A DNA stretch of 64,000 bases from CAWFZT01 sp963820415. Lineage in GTDB: Bacteria > Chloroflexota > Anaerolineae > Anaerolineales > Anaerolineaceae. The stretch's first letter is position 1. Each line of letters begins with the position of its first letter. A program made the translations under genes and the position numbers. The notes under the pieces were generated by a model. The model saw only the letters and a program-made list of their open reading frames with translations, made no database searches and was not told where the DNA came from. The stretch covers positions 248,001 to 312,000 of the forward strand of contig CAWFZT010000005.1 in assembly GCA_963820415.1 (NCBI GenBank), given 5' to 3'. Positions 55,692 to 64,000 of the stretch are shown here, one piece after another.

Positions 55692-56225
55692 ATGTTTTGC
55701 TCCCGATGCCGCTTTGTCCTCCTGGTGATTGTTCTAGCTCTGGCTTTATCTGCCTGTGAGCTGCTGAAGATTTCCCTCTCAGAGCCTGTCTGGGTCACAA
55801 ACGTGCCCATTTCTTTCTCTGGCAAAGTTCATGCGGTGGAGTATCACGTAACCAGCGATAACAGCATAACCTGCGCTCTGGATACGATTGGGATGTTGAC
55901 CGTCGATGCAAAAGGCCGGGTGGTATTCAACACACAAGGGGGTACTTTTACTGTCAGCCAAGATGGGCAGTGCGTCGACCAAGGAAAAGATAAGGGCTGG
56001 CAGGTTGAAGGCCAGGTTGAACAGCCTATCCTCCCATATCTGAAATTCACCACCTGCAGTAGGGGGCACTTGCGGGCGGAAGGCTCAGCTGAGTATGTGG
56101 TTGCACAGTATCAACAGGATACCCAGACTAGCAAGCTAACTGGCGGGATCACGTGTTACGACGAAAACAACCAGCCCGTTTCGGAATTTAGTCTTTACCT
56201 GATGGCACAGGAACCCAGGAAATAA
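55692..56225 (+). CDS. Hypothetical lipoprotein
   Basis: 177 residues. Signal LLVIVLALALSAC, then a beta-rich domain with four further cysteines (CALD, QCVDQ, FTTCSRG, GITCYDE), probably two disulfides outside the cell. Not recognised. It lies between the fucosidase and dehydrogenase genes without tight spacing or a strong ribosome site. Confidence 0.65.
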   Translation: MFCSRCRFVLLVIVLALALSACELLKISLSEPVWVTNVPISFSGKVHAVEYHVTSDNSITCALDTIGMLTVDAKGRVVFNTQGGTFTVSQDGQCVDQGKDKGWQVEGQVEQPILPYLKFTTCSRGHLRAEGSAEYVVAQYQQDTQTSKLTGGITCYDENNQPVSEFSLYLMAQEPRK

Positions 56226-56326
56226 CCAGAAGAGAGCAGAGCAACCTTTCTAGCGATAACGAACATCGTCTCTTAGTATCATAGAAATCTATTCTATTAC
56301 ACTCATTATTGGTAAAGGAGGAATTT

Positions 56327-57346
56327 ATGCGTCAAGCAGTAATGACCAACCCGGGGAAAATCGAATATCGCGACGTTCAAAAGCCAACCCCCACTGCGGA
56401 TGAAGTTTTGATCGAGATCAAGCGCATCGGCGTGTGCGGCTCAGATATCCACGTTTACCACGGGCTGCACCCCTACACCAGCTACCCGGTCGTGCAGGGC
56501 CACGAGGTGGGCGGCGTGGTGGCGGAGACCGGCCGCGGTGTGACCGGTTTCAAGCCGGGTGACAAGGTAGTCTTCATGCCGCAGGTCACCTGCGGGATAT
56601 GCTATCCCTGCCGGCACGGCATGTACCATATCTGCGACAACCTGAAGGTGATGGGCTTCCAGACCAGCGGGGCGGCGCAGGAGTTCTTCCCGGTCAAGGC
56701 TGAAATGGTGCTCAAGCTGCCCGAGCATATGACCCTGGACGAGGCCGCGCTGATCGAGCCAATCTCGGTGGCGGCGCACGCCGTGCGGCGCTCAGGCGGG
56801 GTGGAGGGCAAGAAAGTGGTCGTGCTGGGAGCGGGCACCATCGGTAACCTGGTGGCGCAGGTCTCCAGGGCTTCCGGGGCGGCGGACGTGATCATCACCG
56901 ACGTGAGCGAATACAAGCTGAATAAGGCCCACGAGACCGGCTTTGCGCATGCCATCAATACGAAGCAGGAAAACCTCAACGAGGCTATTCTCAAGTATTT
57001 CGGCCCGGATAAAGCCGACCTGATGTTCGAATGCGTGGGGGTGCAGGATACGATCACCCAGGCGGTTGATAACGCCCGTAAAGGCAGCACAATCGTGATC
57101 GTGGGCGTGTTTGGCAAGAAGCCCGAGGTGAACCTGGGCTTCGTGCAGGACCGCGAGCTCAGCCTGGTGGGTACGCTGATGTACCAGAAGCAGGATTACG
57201 AGCGCGCCATTGAATTGGCGGCTAACGGCAAGCTGCAGCTTGGCCCGATGGTGACGCAGCGTTTCCCGTTCAAGCGCTATTTGGACGCCTACGAGATGAT
57301 CGAAGGCTCTCACGGAGAGTATATGAAAGTGATGATTGACCTATGA
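56327..57346 (+). CDS. Zinc-dependent alcohol/sugar dehydrogenase (MDR family) (1)
   Basis: 339 residues from the ATG at 56327 behind AGGAGG. Catalytic zinc ligands C37 (VCGSD) and H59-E60 (QGHE), structural zinc cysteines CGICYPCRHGMYHIC, and Rossmann motif VVVLGAGTIGNLVAQ. It belongs to the threonine/sorbitol dehydrogenase branch, which oxidises secondary alcohols of sugars with NAD(P). In this locus, oxidation of L-fucose or a derived acid is likely. Overlaps the next start (ATGA). Confidence 0.9.
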   Translation: MRQAVMTNPGKIEYRDVQKPTPTADEVLIEIKRIGVCGSDIHVYHGLHPYTSYPVVQGHEVGGVVAETGRGVTGFKPGDKVVFMPQVTCGICYPCRHGMYHICDNLKVMGFQTSGAAQEFFPVKAEMVLKLPEHMTLDEAALIEPISVAAHAVRRSGGVEGKKVVVLGAGTIGNLVAQVSRASGAADVIITDVSEYKLNKAHETGFAHAINTKQENLNEAILKYFGPDKADLMFECVGVQDTITQAVDNARKGSTIVIVGVFGKKPEVNLGFVQDRELSLVGTLMYQKQDYERAIELAANGKLQLGPMVTQRFPFKRYLDAYEMIEGSHGEYMKVMIDL

Positions 57347-58509
57347 AAAACTTTAACTATTTTCAACCCACTGAAATCCGCTTTGGGAGGGGCAGGCTGG
57401 CCGAGGTCGGGCAGGGCGTGGCCCGCTACGGCAAACGCTGCCTGATCGTGACCGTCAAATCCGACCAGATCTTAACTCCACTGTTCGACCGGGTGAAACA
57501 GTACTTGAAAGAGGCCGGGGTGGAGTACGCCCACTTCGACGGCGTGGTGCCCAACCCGACCACCAATTCGGTCACGGCCGGGGCAGATCTAGCCAAGGAA
57601 TTCAAAGCCGACGTGGTGCTGGGAGTGGGCGGAGGCTCGAGCATGGACTCGGCCAAGGCCATCGCCGTGGAAGCCACGCATCCTGGCACGGCCTGGGATT
57701 ATCTTTTCTTCAAGACTCCCCCGACCGAGAAGACGCTGCCGATCGTGGTAGTGTCGACCACCTCGGGCACCGGCTCGCAGGTCACCCAGGTGGCGGTGAT
57801 GACCCAAACAGCTACCAAGACCAAGTCGGCCATTTACAACTCGCTCGTTTACCCTCGCCTGGCCATTATCGACCCAGAGCTGATGAAGACCGTGCCGCCG
57901 CATGTGACCGCCTCGACCGGCTTTGACGTGTTCTGCCACGCCTTCGAGAGCTTTATCCACGTGGGCGCCTCATCCTACACCGACATGATGGCGCTGCAGG
58001 CGATCCAAACCGTGGTCAAATATCTGCCCACCGTGGTCGAGATGGGCGACAACCTGGAAGGGCGGGAGATGATGGCGTGGGCCGACACGCTGGCCGGGCT
58101 GTGCATCGCCCAGGCCGGGGTGACCCTGCCGCACGGCATCGGCATGACCATCGGCGGGCAGTGCCCGCAAGTGATGCATGGCGAGACCCTGGCGCTGACC
58201 TACCCGGAGTTTACCCGCTTCACGTATCCATACGCCGTGCGCCAGTTTGCCGAAATGGGGCGCATCCTCAATGCCAAACTGCGCGGCGTTTCAGACGAGG
58301 CTGCCGCGGAGAAATCCTGCGAGGAAGTGGATAAGTTCCTCAAGAAAATCGGTATGTGGCTGAGCCTGGATAAATTTGGGGCGACGATGGAAGACGTGGT
58401 CGCCATCGCCGACAACAGCCGGGTGCTGCCGGATTACAAGAATAACCCGCGCATCGCCAGCCGCGAAGACATCTATGAAATGCTGGTGAAGGCCTACAAC
58501 CGTCGGTGA
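57343..58509 (+). CDS. Iron-containing alcohol dehydrogenase (FucO-like)
   Basis: 388 residues. NAD-binding GGGSSMDSAK (96-105), the metal site beginning in GFDVFCHAFESF, then TLPHGIGMTIGGQCP and a C-terminal HGE. The family includes lactaldehyde reductase FucO and butanol dehydrogenases. After fucose breakdown, lactaldehyde reduction to 1,2-propanediol would fit, but there is no aldolase in the cluster, so the substrate is uncertain. Coupled to the preceding dehydrogenase. Confidence 0.92.
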   Translation: MKNFNYFQPTEIRFGRGRLAEVGQGVARYGKRCLIVTVKSDQILTPLFDRVKQYLKEAGVEYAHFDGVVPNPTTNSVTAGADLAKEFKADVVLGVGGGSSMDSAKAIAVEATHPGTAWDYLFFKTPPTEKTLPIVVVSTTSGTGSQVTQVAVMTQTATKTKSAIYNSLVYPRLAIIDPELMKTVPPHVTASTGFDVFCHAFESFIHVGASSYTDMMALQAIQTVVKYLPTVVEMGDNLEGREMMAWADTLAGLCIAQAGVTLPHGIGMTIGGQCPQVMHGETLALTYPEFTRFTYPYAVRQFAEMGRILNAKLRGVSDEAAAEKSCEEVDKFLKKIGMWLSLDKFGATMEDVVAIADNSRVLPDYKNNPRIASREDIYEMLVKAYNRR

Positions 58510-58548
58510 AATGGGGGTTGGGTCCATTTCTTTCCTCCTTTTGTCCTA

Positions 58549-58579
58549 CCCTCTCCCGGCCATCTTACCCGGGAGAGGG
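58549..58579 (+). terminator. Hairpin after the Fe-dependent dehydrogenase gene
   Basis: CCCTCTCCCGG CCATCTTAC CCGGGAGAGGG stem, about 40 bases after the stop. The T run is weak (TTTTGGG), so it may be a partial terminator. No gene lies in 58510-58694. Confidence 0.55.
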
Positions 58580-58694
58580 CCAATTTTGGGAAGAAAAATA
58601 TTTCACGACGCGCTCTTCAGCGCACCCACAGGGGTGAAGGTAAAAATAAAATAAAGGAAACAAGGGTTTTTAATCAAAACTAAAGAGGACAAAT

Positions 58695-59720
58695 ATGAAC
58701 ATGAAAAAAGTGATCATATCCGGTTTACGACAGGTAGGGCTGGTCGAAGTGCCTGCGCCGCAGCCCAAGGAAAACTGGGTGCTGGTCAAAGTGATGGTCA
58801 CGCCCATGTGCACCGAGTATAAGCAGTATGTGGGCGGCTACCGCAATGAATTCTTGGGTCACGAAGCGGTCGGCGAGGTGGTGGAGGTGGCCCAGCCTGG
58901 GTTGGTCAAACCGGGCGACCGGGTGGTTGTGCAGCCGTTATACGCTTGCGGGCGCTGCCGGTTCTGCCGCAGCGGAGATTATATCCACTGCGAGCAATTA
59001 GTCGACATCGCCGAATTTACCGGCTCAGCGGAAGGGGGCGCTACCTACGCCCAATATTTGCTCAAACCTGACTGGCTGCTTTCGCCCATCCCCGACTGCG
59101 TCTCGTACGAGCAGGCCGGTCTGGCGCTGTGCGGGCTAGGCCCGTCCTTCGGAGCGCTGCAGAAGATGGATGTGGGCGCTTTCGACACACTGCTGATCAC
59201 CGGGCTAGGACCGGTGGGGCTGGGCGGGATAGTCAATGCGCGCTTCCGCGGGGCGCACGTGATTGGGGTGGAGTCCTTCCCCTGGCGCGTCGAGCGAGCC
59301 CTGCAGATGGGCGCCCATGTGGTGCTCGACCCGCGTGACCCTGAGCTGCTGCCGAAGATCAAGAGCCTGACCCCAGGGGGGGCAGGAGTGGACTGCGCCC
59401 TAGACTGTTCGGGCGCGGTTGCGGCGCAGCGGCTGTGCATCGACGCCGCCCGGCGTAAAGGCAAGGTGGCCTTCGTGGGCGAATGTTCGGACGCGCTGGA
59501 CATCCGCATCAGCCCGGATATGATTCGCAAAGGGCTGACGCTGATTGGATCCTGGCATTACCCGCTGCAAGCATTTAATTCGATCCTGCAGGTGATCCAG
59601 GAGTCGCCGGTGATCGACCTGCTGACCAGCCATGTGCTGCCGATGACGGCGGTGGAAGAGGCATTTAAGTTGCAGGAGAAAGGCGAATGCGCCAAGGTGC
59701 TCCTCCTTCCTTGGCAGTAA
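58695..59720 (+). CDS. Zinc-binding dehydrogenase (MDR family) (2)
   Basis: 341 residues. Here the usual CGSD zinc motif is MCTEYKQY (C39), then GHEAVGE (H56, E57), structural cysteines CGRCRFCRSGDYIHC, and Rossmann motif LLITGLGPVGLGGIV. More distant from the first dehydrogenase and lacking the canonical SD after the first Cys. It probably oxidises another polyol or keto-sugar of the pathway. Ribosome site AGAGGA. Confidence 0.88.
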   Translation: MNMKKVIISGLRQVGLVEVPAPQPKENWVLVKVMVTPMCTEYKQYVGGYRNEFLGHEAVGEVVEVAQPGLVKPGDRVVVQPLYACGRCRFCRSGDYIHCEQLVDIAEFTGSAEGGATYAQYLLKPDWLLSPIPDCVSYEQAGLALCGLGPSFGALQKMDVGAFDTLLITGLGPVGLGGIVNARFRGAHVIGVESFPWRVERALQMGAHVVLDPRDPELLPKIKSLTPGGAGVDCALDCSGAVAAQRLCIDAARRKGKVAFVGECSDALDIRISPDMIRKGLTLIGSWHYPLQAFNSILQVIQESPVIDLLTSHVLPMTAVEEAFKLQEKGECAKVLLLPWQ

Positions 59721-59837
59721 CTGGCTACAGCTTTTTTAGTTTTTAGGTTAGGTACCTGACCATTTTTAAAAGTGTCAGGCGGCCGGGAAATTATAATAAA
59801 AGTAAACTACCATCACACTTTCCAAGGAGAACTTATT

Positions 59838-60872
59838 ATGACAAAATATCGCATAGCTCTCATTGGCAGCGGTTTTCGCAGCCACGCTCATATCCAATCA
59901 TACCAGTACATTGATAATGCCGAGGTGGTCGCCTGCTGTGATCCGAACTTCGAGAAGGCCGAACAGGTCGCTGCCCAATACCACCTGCACCCTTACCCGG
60001 ATGCGCGCAGCATGATCCAGGCCGAGCGCCCCGACATGGTGCATATCGTCACCTGGCCCAGCACGCGGGTGGAACTGGTCAGCCTGGTCTCTGCTCTGCA
60101 GGTGCCCCTATGCACGGTCGAAAAGCCAATTGCCACTGCCGTCAAAGACTGGAAGGCATTGTGCGCTGTCCAGGCCGCCACGCAGACCAAATTTGCCATC
60201 TCCCACCAGGTACGCTGGCACGTTGACCTGACCAAATGCCAGCGCGCCATTTCCAGCGGCGAGCTTGGCGAGCTCAAGTTCCTGGATATTTCGGCTGGGA
60301 TGAATATCGCCGGACAGGGCACACACACGCTCAATTACGGGCGTTCCCTGGCCGGCGACCCGCGGGTAGCGCGCGTAGCCGGCAATGTCTACGGCTGGGA
60401 AACCGGTGACGTGGGCCACCCAGCCCCGGCTGCCAGCGAAGCTTACCTGACTTTCGAAAACGGCCTGCGCGGTCTGTGGACCTCAGGTCCTATCTCGCCG
60501 CGCTGTGGCGACCCGTCCACCACCTGGCAGCACGTGCGCGCGGCCGGTTACGCTGATCGTGGCCGGGTGCTGTACGAAGAGTTTGGCAAATGGGAGATCG
60601 TTTCCCCTTCGGGTATGCAGGGCGGCGATTACGGTGGGATGCAGACCTGGGAGAAAGAAAACGTACGTTCGCAGTCTGGCTTCCACAAGGCTATGCTTAA
60701 CTGGTTGCAAAACCCGCAGCAGGTCCCCGGCACCAACCTGGAAATCTCGCTGCACGAGTGGAAGGTGGTGCTGGCGATGTATACCAGCGCCCTGGAACGG
60801 CGCCCAGTCGATCTGGCCGGCTTCGAGCCAGACGACGAGTTGTTTCACACACTGGAGAAGCATCTCGCCTGA
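59838..60872 (+). CDS. Gfo/Idh/MocA family oxidoreductase
   Basis: 344 residues from the ATG at 59838 behind AAGGAGAA. NAD(P)-binding IALIGSGFRSHAHIQSYQYI (GxGxxx), the EKP motif in CTVEKPIATAVKDW (catalytic Lys), and a C-terminal alpha/beta domain with ISAGMNIAGQGTHTLNYGRS. Such enzymes oxidise sugar hydroxyls or inositols. In the fucoside locus it likely handles a sugar or lactone intermediate. It precedes the DUF4432 gene, a frequent partner. Confidence 0.9.
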   Translation: MTKYRIALIGSGFRSHAHIQSYQYIDNAEVVACCDPNFEKAEQVAAQYHLHPYPDARSMIQAERPDMVHIVTWPSTRVELVSLVSALQVPLCTVEKPIATAVKDWKALCAVQAATQTKFAISHQVRWHVDLTKCQRAISSGELGELKFLDISAGMNIAGQGTHTLNYGRSLAGDPRVARVAGNVYGWETGDVGHPAPAASEAYLTFENGLRGLWTSGPISPRCGDPSTTWQHVRAAGYADRGRVLYEEFGKWEIVSPSGMQGGDYGGMQTWEKENVRSQSGFHKAMLNWLQNPQQVPGTNLEISLHEWKVVLAMYTSALERRPVDLAGFEPDDELFHTLEKHLA

Positions 60873-60974
60873 CTTTTTATTAGCCCTCACCAACTTCTTG
60901 TTATGGGGCCCTTTTAGGTTCACTCGCAGAGATGTGCGCCGAAGAGTGAAGGCGAATCTCTTTGGGAGGAATTT

Positions 60975-62009
60975 ATGGCTAAGATTTGGGGAAAAGAGTA
61001 TACGAAAACCGAGCTGCTGCGCCGCATCGGCGACATCAGCCAGATCGCCTCGGCCCAGGCGGTGGAGCTGGTGGATGGCAACGAGCGCGGCGTGCGCGCC
61101 GTGATCCTGCGCAACGCGGCCGGCCTGGAGATGACCGTGGCGGCCGAACGAGGTATGTCGATCACCGACCTGCGCTATAAGGGCGTGCCGCTGCCGTTCT
61201 TCACTGGCGTAGGTACCGTCCACCCGGCCTACGGCGACCTGCGCGGGCTCAACTGGTTGCGCACCTGGCCGGCTGGCTTTATGACCACCTGCGGCCTGAC
61301 GCAGGTGGGCTCGCCCACCGTCGACAACGGCGAAGAGCTGGGGCAACATGGGCGGGCAGCCGGTTCCCCGGCGCGCAACCTGGCCTGGGGTGGCGAGTGG
61401 CAGAAGAATGAGTACGTGGTGTGGGTCTCGGGCTGCGTGCACGAGGTAGCCATGTTCAACTATCACCTGCAGCTTACCCGGCGCATCTACACCGGGCTGT
61501 CGGAGTCGCGCTTCTGGTTGGAAGACGAGGTCGAAAACCTGGGCTTCACCCCCGCCCCGCACATGTTCCTGCAGCACATCAACCTGGGCTTCCCGCTGGT
61601 CGACAGCACTGCCCGCCTGGAGCTTCCGCCGCATACCCCGGCGCCGCGGGATGAGGACGCCCGGGCCGGCCTGGACAGCTACACCACCTTCCACGACCCG
61701 CTGCCCGGCTACCGCGAGCAAGTCTTTTATCATTACCTGCGCCCGGATGAGCGCGGCAAGGTGGAGGTCAAGCTGGTCAACCCGGCCTTCAACAACGGGC
61801 AGGGGTTGGGCGTGGGACTGCGCTATTCTGTGCGGGATTACCCGGTGCTGGTGGAATGGAAGCAGATGGGCGAGGGCTTCTACGCCGTGGGCCTGGAACC
61901 GGCCAACTGCCGGGTGAGCGGGCGGGTGGCCGAGCGTGAAAACGGCACGCTGGGAATGCTCAACCCGGGTGAAGTGCGCAAATACAAGCTCGAGATTGCC
62001 ATCCTATGA
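60975..62009 (+). CDS. DUF4432 family protein (aldose-epimerase-like fold)
   Basis: 344 residues, beta-sandwich. Opening GVRAVILRNAAGLEMTVAAE, then RGMSITDLRYKGVPLPF, GAVL-type core, MTTCGLTQVGSPTVDNGEEL, ENLGFTPAPHMFLQHINLGF, and YSVRDYPVLVEWKQMGEGFY. DUF4432 resembles galactose mutarotases and is found in sugar operons. Here it could be a mutarotase acting on L-fucose or its keto form. Start ATG is 8 bases after GGGAGG. Confidence 0.88.
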   Translation: MAKIWGKEYTKTELLRRIGDISQIASAQAVELVDGNERGVRAVILRNAAGLEMTVAAERGMSITDLRYKGVPLPFFTGVGTVHPAYGDLRGLNWLRTWPAGFMTTCGLTQVGSPTVDNGEELGQHGRAAGSPARNLAWGGEWQKNEYVVWVSGCVHEVAMFNYHLQLTRRIYTGLSESRFWLEDEVENLGFTPAPHMFLQHINLGFPLVDSTARLELPPHTPAPRDEDARAGLDSYTTFHDPLPGYREQVFYHYLRPDERGKVEVKLVNPAFNNGQGLGVGLRYSVRDYPVLVEWKQMGEGFYAVGLEPANCRVSGRVAERENGTLGMLNPGEVRKYKLEIAIL

Positions 62010-62034
62010 ACATGAAAAAAGTGGGAGTAAGAAT

Positions 62035-63141
62035 GTGCACACCCTGACCAACCGGGAACGCTATTTGCGTCTGTTCAACGGCGAGAGCGTCGACCACACC
62101 CCTTTCCTGGATATTATGGGTTTTTGGGATTCCAGCCTGCAGCGCTGGAAGACTGAAGGCCTGACCCAGGATGCCACACCCGAAACGGTGCGCAGGCAGG
62201 TTGGTTTTGATGGCGGGCGCGGCTTCTACCTGCCGGTCAAGGCATTTATCTGGCCCGAATTCGAGCCGCAGGTGGTGCGTACTGACGGCGAAAAGGTGTA
62301 CACGCGCAACAAATGGGGCGCCCTCGAGCAGAGCATCGCCGGCTCAGAGCTGATGCCGATCACCATCGAAGGCCCGGTGCAGGACCGCCAGAGCTGGGAA
62401 CAGGTGAAGGCGCGCCTGGATCCGGATACGCCTGGCCGCCTGCCGGAGGATTGGCCGCAGTTGTACGCGCAGGCGCGCCAGAGCGGCGAACCGGTCTACA
62501 CCGGCGACCTGCCCATTGGGTTTTTCGGCGGGGTGCGCGAGCTGTTGGGCTTTGAGCGCCAGGCGACGCTGTTTTACGACGATCCGGGTCTGATGGAAGA
62601 CATTCTCGACACGCTGTGTACCCTGTGGATTGAAGTTTACCAGCGCGTGCAGCAAGATATTCCCCTGGACTGGTTTTTCATCTGGGAAGATATGTGCTAC
62701 AAAGGCGGCCCGTTGATCAGCCCGCGCCTGTTTCGCCGTTTTTTGCTGCCGCGTTACGCCCGCCTGACAACGAGCTTGCACGCCGGCGGCTGCCCACACA
62801 TAATGGTCGACAGTGATGGAGACGAGCGCCCGCTGGTGCCGCTGTGGCTGGAAGGTGGTGTGGATATTGTCTTCCCGTGGGAGACCCAGTTCGGCCTGGA
62901 CCTCACCGCCGTGCGCCGGCAGTATCCCAGCCTGGGGATGATCGGTGGACTGGATAAATATGCGCTGGCGCGCGGGCGAGAGGCCATGGACCGCGAGCTG
63001 GCGAAGTTGCCTTTCATGCTGGAGCGCGGAAGGTATATCCCCGGCCTGGATCATGGCGTGCCCAATGATGTGGCCTGGGACGATTATCGCTATTTTTACG
63101 ACCGGCTGCGCGAGCTGATCTGGAAATACCCACCGGGGTAA
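62035..63141 (+). CDS. UroD-superfamily protein
   Basis: 368 residues from the GTG at 62035 behind GGGAG; the open frame extends upstream to 61936 inside the previous gene, without a ribosome site. TIM barrel: LTNRERYLRLFNGESVDHTPF, PITIEGPVQDRQSW, FFIWEDMCYKGGPLISPRLF, LHAGGCPHIMVDSDGDE, and IGGLDKYALARGREAMDREL. It is of the uroporphyrinogen decarboxylase-like group next to sugar and corrinoid genes, not true HemE. Role unknown. A decayed relative lies at 43470-44365. Confidence 0.85.
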   Translation: MHTLTNRERYLRLFNGESVDHTPFLDIMGFWDSSLQRWKTEGLTQDATPETVRRQVGFDGGRGFYLPVKAFIWPEFEPQVVRTDGEKVYTRNKWGALEQSIAGSELMPITIEGPVQDRQSWEQVKARLDPDTPGRLPEDWPQLYAQARQSGEPVYTGDLPIGFFGGVRELLGFERQATLFYDDPGLMEDILDTLCTLWIEVYQRVQQDIPLDWFFIWEDMCYKGGPLISPRLFRRFLLPRYARLTTSLHAGGCPHIMVDSDGDERPLVPLWLEGGVDIVFPWETQFGLDLTAVRRQYPSLGMIGGLDKYALARGREAMDRELAKLPFMLERGRYIPGLDHGVPNDVAWDDYRYFYDRLRELIWKYPPG

Positions 63142-63204
63142 GAGTGCCGGAGTTACTGATCTGATTATTGACCCGGAGTCCCCAAAGAACGAGGATGAGG
63201 AATA

Positions 63205-63918
63205 TTAAACCCGCGTTTCATCGATGCGCCCGTCTTTCAGATTTAGTACCTTATCCACGTAAGCCTCCACCAGCGGGTCATGCGAGGCCAGCAGGATGGT
63301 AACTTTTTCTTCCTGAACGATGCGGCGGAAGAGGCTCAGGATTTCCCTGGCAGTCGTAGTATCCAGGTCACCGGTAGGCTCGTCGGCCAGGATCAGGCGC
63401 GGGCCGTTGGCCAAAGCGCGTGCGACCGCCACGCGCTGCTGTTGTCCACCCGACATTTCGTCAGGGCGGTGGTGGATCCATTTTTCAAGGCCGACCAGGT
63501 TGAGAACTTGAAGCGCCCGTTCGTGGCGCTTGCGGTAAGGCAAACCGTTGACCTGCAGCATCAATTCGACATTTTCGAGCGCCGAATAGGTCGGTGTCAA
63601 TCCAAAGGATTGGAAAATAAACCCCACCTGCTTGCGGCGGAAATGGGTCAGCTCACTTTCGGTCTGGTTGTTCACCTCGCTGCCGAAGACGCGCACCACG
63701 CCCATGGTTGGCCGGTCAAGCCCGCCAATACAGTTGAGCAAGGTGGTTTTACCGCTGCCTGAACGCCCTTTTATAACCATGAACTGTCCGGTTTGAATTT
63801 CGAGGTTGACCCCGCGCAGGGCGTTAACCTCCAGGTGATGACCTAGCTTATAGATCCGCCACAAATCCTGTGTTTCTACTGCCAGCACGGCTGGAGGGCT
63901 GGCTGGTTTATCTGGCAT
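63205..63918 (-). CDS. ABC transporter ATP-binding protein (LolD/MacB type)
   Basis: 237 residues from the ATG at 63918, behind AGGAGA. Walker A GRSGSGKT (51-58), Q loop FIFQSFGLTPTYSALENVEL, signature MSGGQQQRVAVARAL, Walker B LILADEPTGDLD, and switch ASHD. It belongs to the macrolide-export/lipoprotein-release (FtsE/LolD) subfamily that pairs with FtsX-type permeases. The partner is probably the gene running off the window end, whose stop overlaps this start. Confidence 0.93.
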   Translation of the reverse strand: MPDKPASPPAVLAVETQDLWRIYKLGHHLEVNALRGVNLEIQTGQFMVIKGRSGSGKTTLLNCIGGLDRPTMGVVRVFGSEVNNQTESELTHFRRKQVGFIFQSFGLTPTYSALENVELMLQVNGLPYRKRHERALQVLNLVGLEKWIHHRPDEMSGGQQQRVAVARALANGPRLILADEPTGDLDTTTAREILSLFRRIVQEEKVTILLASHDPLVEAYVDKVLNLKDGRIDETRV

Positions 63919-64000
63919 GGGTCTTTTCTCCTGGCTTGCGTCGACTGAAAAGGTCTTTGAACAGTTTATGCAGCTTGCCCGGATTGCGGGCGCGATCAAT
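63908..64000 (-). CDS. C-terminal end of the upstream ABC-export gene (partial)
   Basis: The frame IDRARNPGKLHKLFKDLFSR, RKPGEKTHAR ends at 63908 and overlaps the start of the ATP-binding protein by 11 bases. The basic cytosolic tail would suit a permease or another subunit of the export operon. The rest lies beyond the window. Confidence 0.5.
   Translation of the reverse strand: MDRARNPGKLHKLFKDLFSRRKPGEKTHAR

Noticed and set aside
60483..61733. 416-codon antisense frame across two genes
   Set aside because: It runs opposite the Gfo/Idh/MocA and DUF4432 genes, which have clear family motifs; no ribosome site.

Overview
The window looks like a chromosomal contig from an uncultured Chloroflexota bacterium, probably Anaerolineae. 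This is inferred from gene content: NBR1-Ig-like lipoproteins, RRDFLK-type sugar-binding lipoproteins with a Thr/Val/Gln/Glu-rich spacer, DUF2207 proteins, MGH1-like glycosidases, and no outer-membrane genes. No rRNA is present, so the placement is not proven. By eye, GC content is uneven: about 1.4-3.7 kb, 23-33 kb and 39.8-46 kb are AT-rich, while 4.6-20 kb and 46.6-63 kb are GC-rich. The AT-rich parts hold most of the pseudogenes, repeats and mobile remnants.

Layout. (1) 1-4.3 kb: accessory DNA with an AraC remnant, a methyltransferase remnant, a two-gene ATPase plus TOPRIM-like pair (candidate anti-phage system), an HTH pseudogene, and a 107-bp tandem repeat built from the 3' end of a tRNA-Pro gene. 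(2) 4.6-8.1 kb: a very large Ala/Pro-rich protein whose N-terminus resembles eCIS/DUF4157-type cargo. (3) 8.1-15.4 kb, minus strand: an unusual apparent operon of a membrane zinc-ribbon protein, two secreted/membrane DUF2207 proteins ending in a Cys-Ala tail, a PqqD-radical SAM-SPASM protein, a radical SAM homologue that has lost all three cluster cysteines, and a SAM methyltransferase. This is the best candidate for an undescribed system. (4) 15.6-21.4 kb: housekeeping genes (ligA, an RlmI-like methyltransferase, modA, trmO, a PadR regulator, tmRNA). (5) 21.7-33 kb: decayed and accessory DNA with a glycosyltransferase/glycosidase deletion junction, a propeller protein, a TPR protein, several dispersed repeats, and a probable integron attC site overlapping the stop codon of an orphan gene. 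(6) 33-38 kb: an adenylate cyclase-ATPase-TPR regulator and a small membrane protein. (7) 38.3-46.3 kb: a degenerate IS256-like element, a catabolic gene set (transaldolase-like, lyxose isomerase-like, sugar epimerase, BKACE, a broken UroD-like gene, an M55 peptidase) and an internally deleted IS630. (8) 46.4-63.1 kb, plus strand: a LacI-controlled carbohydrate locus with ABC permeases, a solute-binding protein, tandem GH29 alpha-L-fucosidases, three dehydrogenases, a Gfo/Idh/MocA oxidoreductase, a DUF4432 protein and a UroD-like protein. (9) 63.2-64 kb: the start of an ABC export operon on the minus strand.

The locus at 46.4-63.1 kb reads as uptake of fucosylated oligosaccharides, intracellular release of L-fucose, and oxidation or reduction of the sugar and its products, with LacI autoregulation through an operator array directly behind its promoter. 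No fucI, fucK or fucA homologue is visible here, which suggests an oxidative route.

At least eight otherwise well-conserved reading frames carry single-base frameshifts (near 5075, 8550, 10655, 18565, 25940, 38965, 39455 and 53150). Several of these proteins are complete when the frames are joined, so sequencing or consensus errors are a likely cause for some. Those genes are given here as single features.
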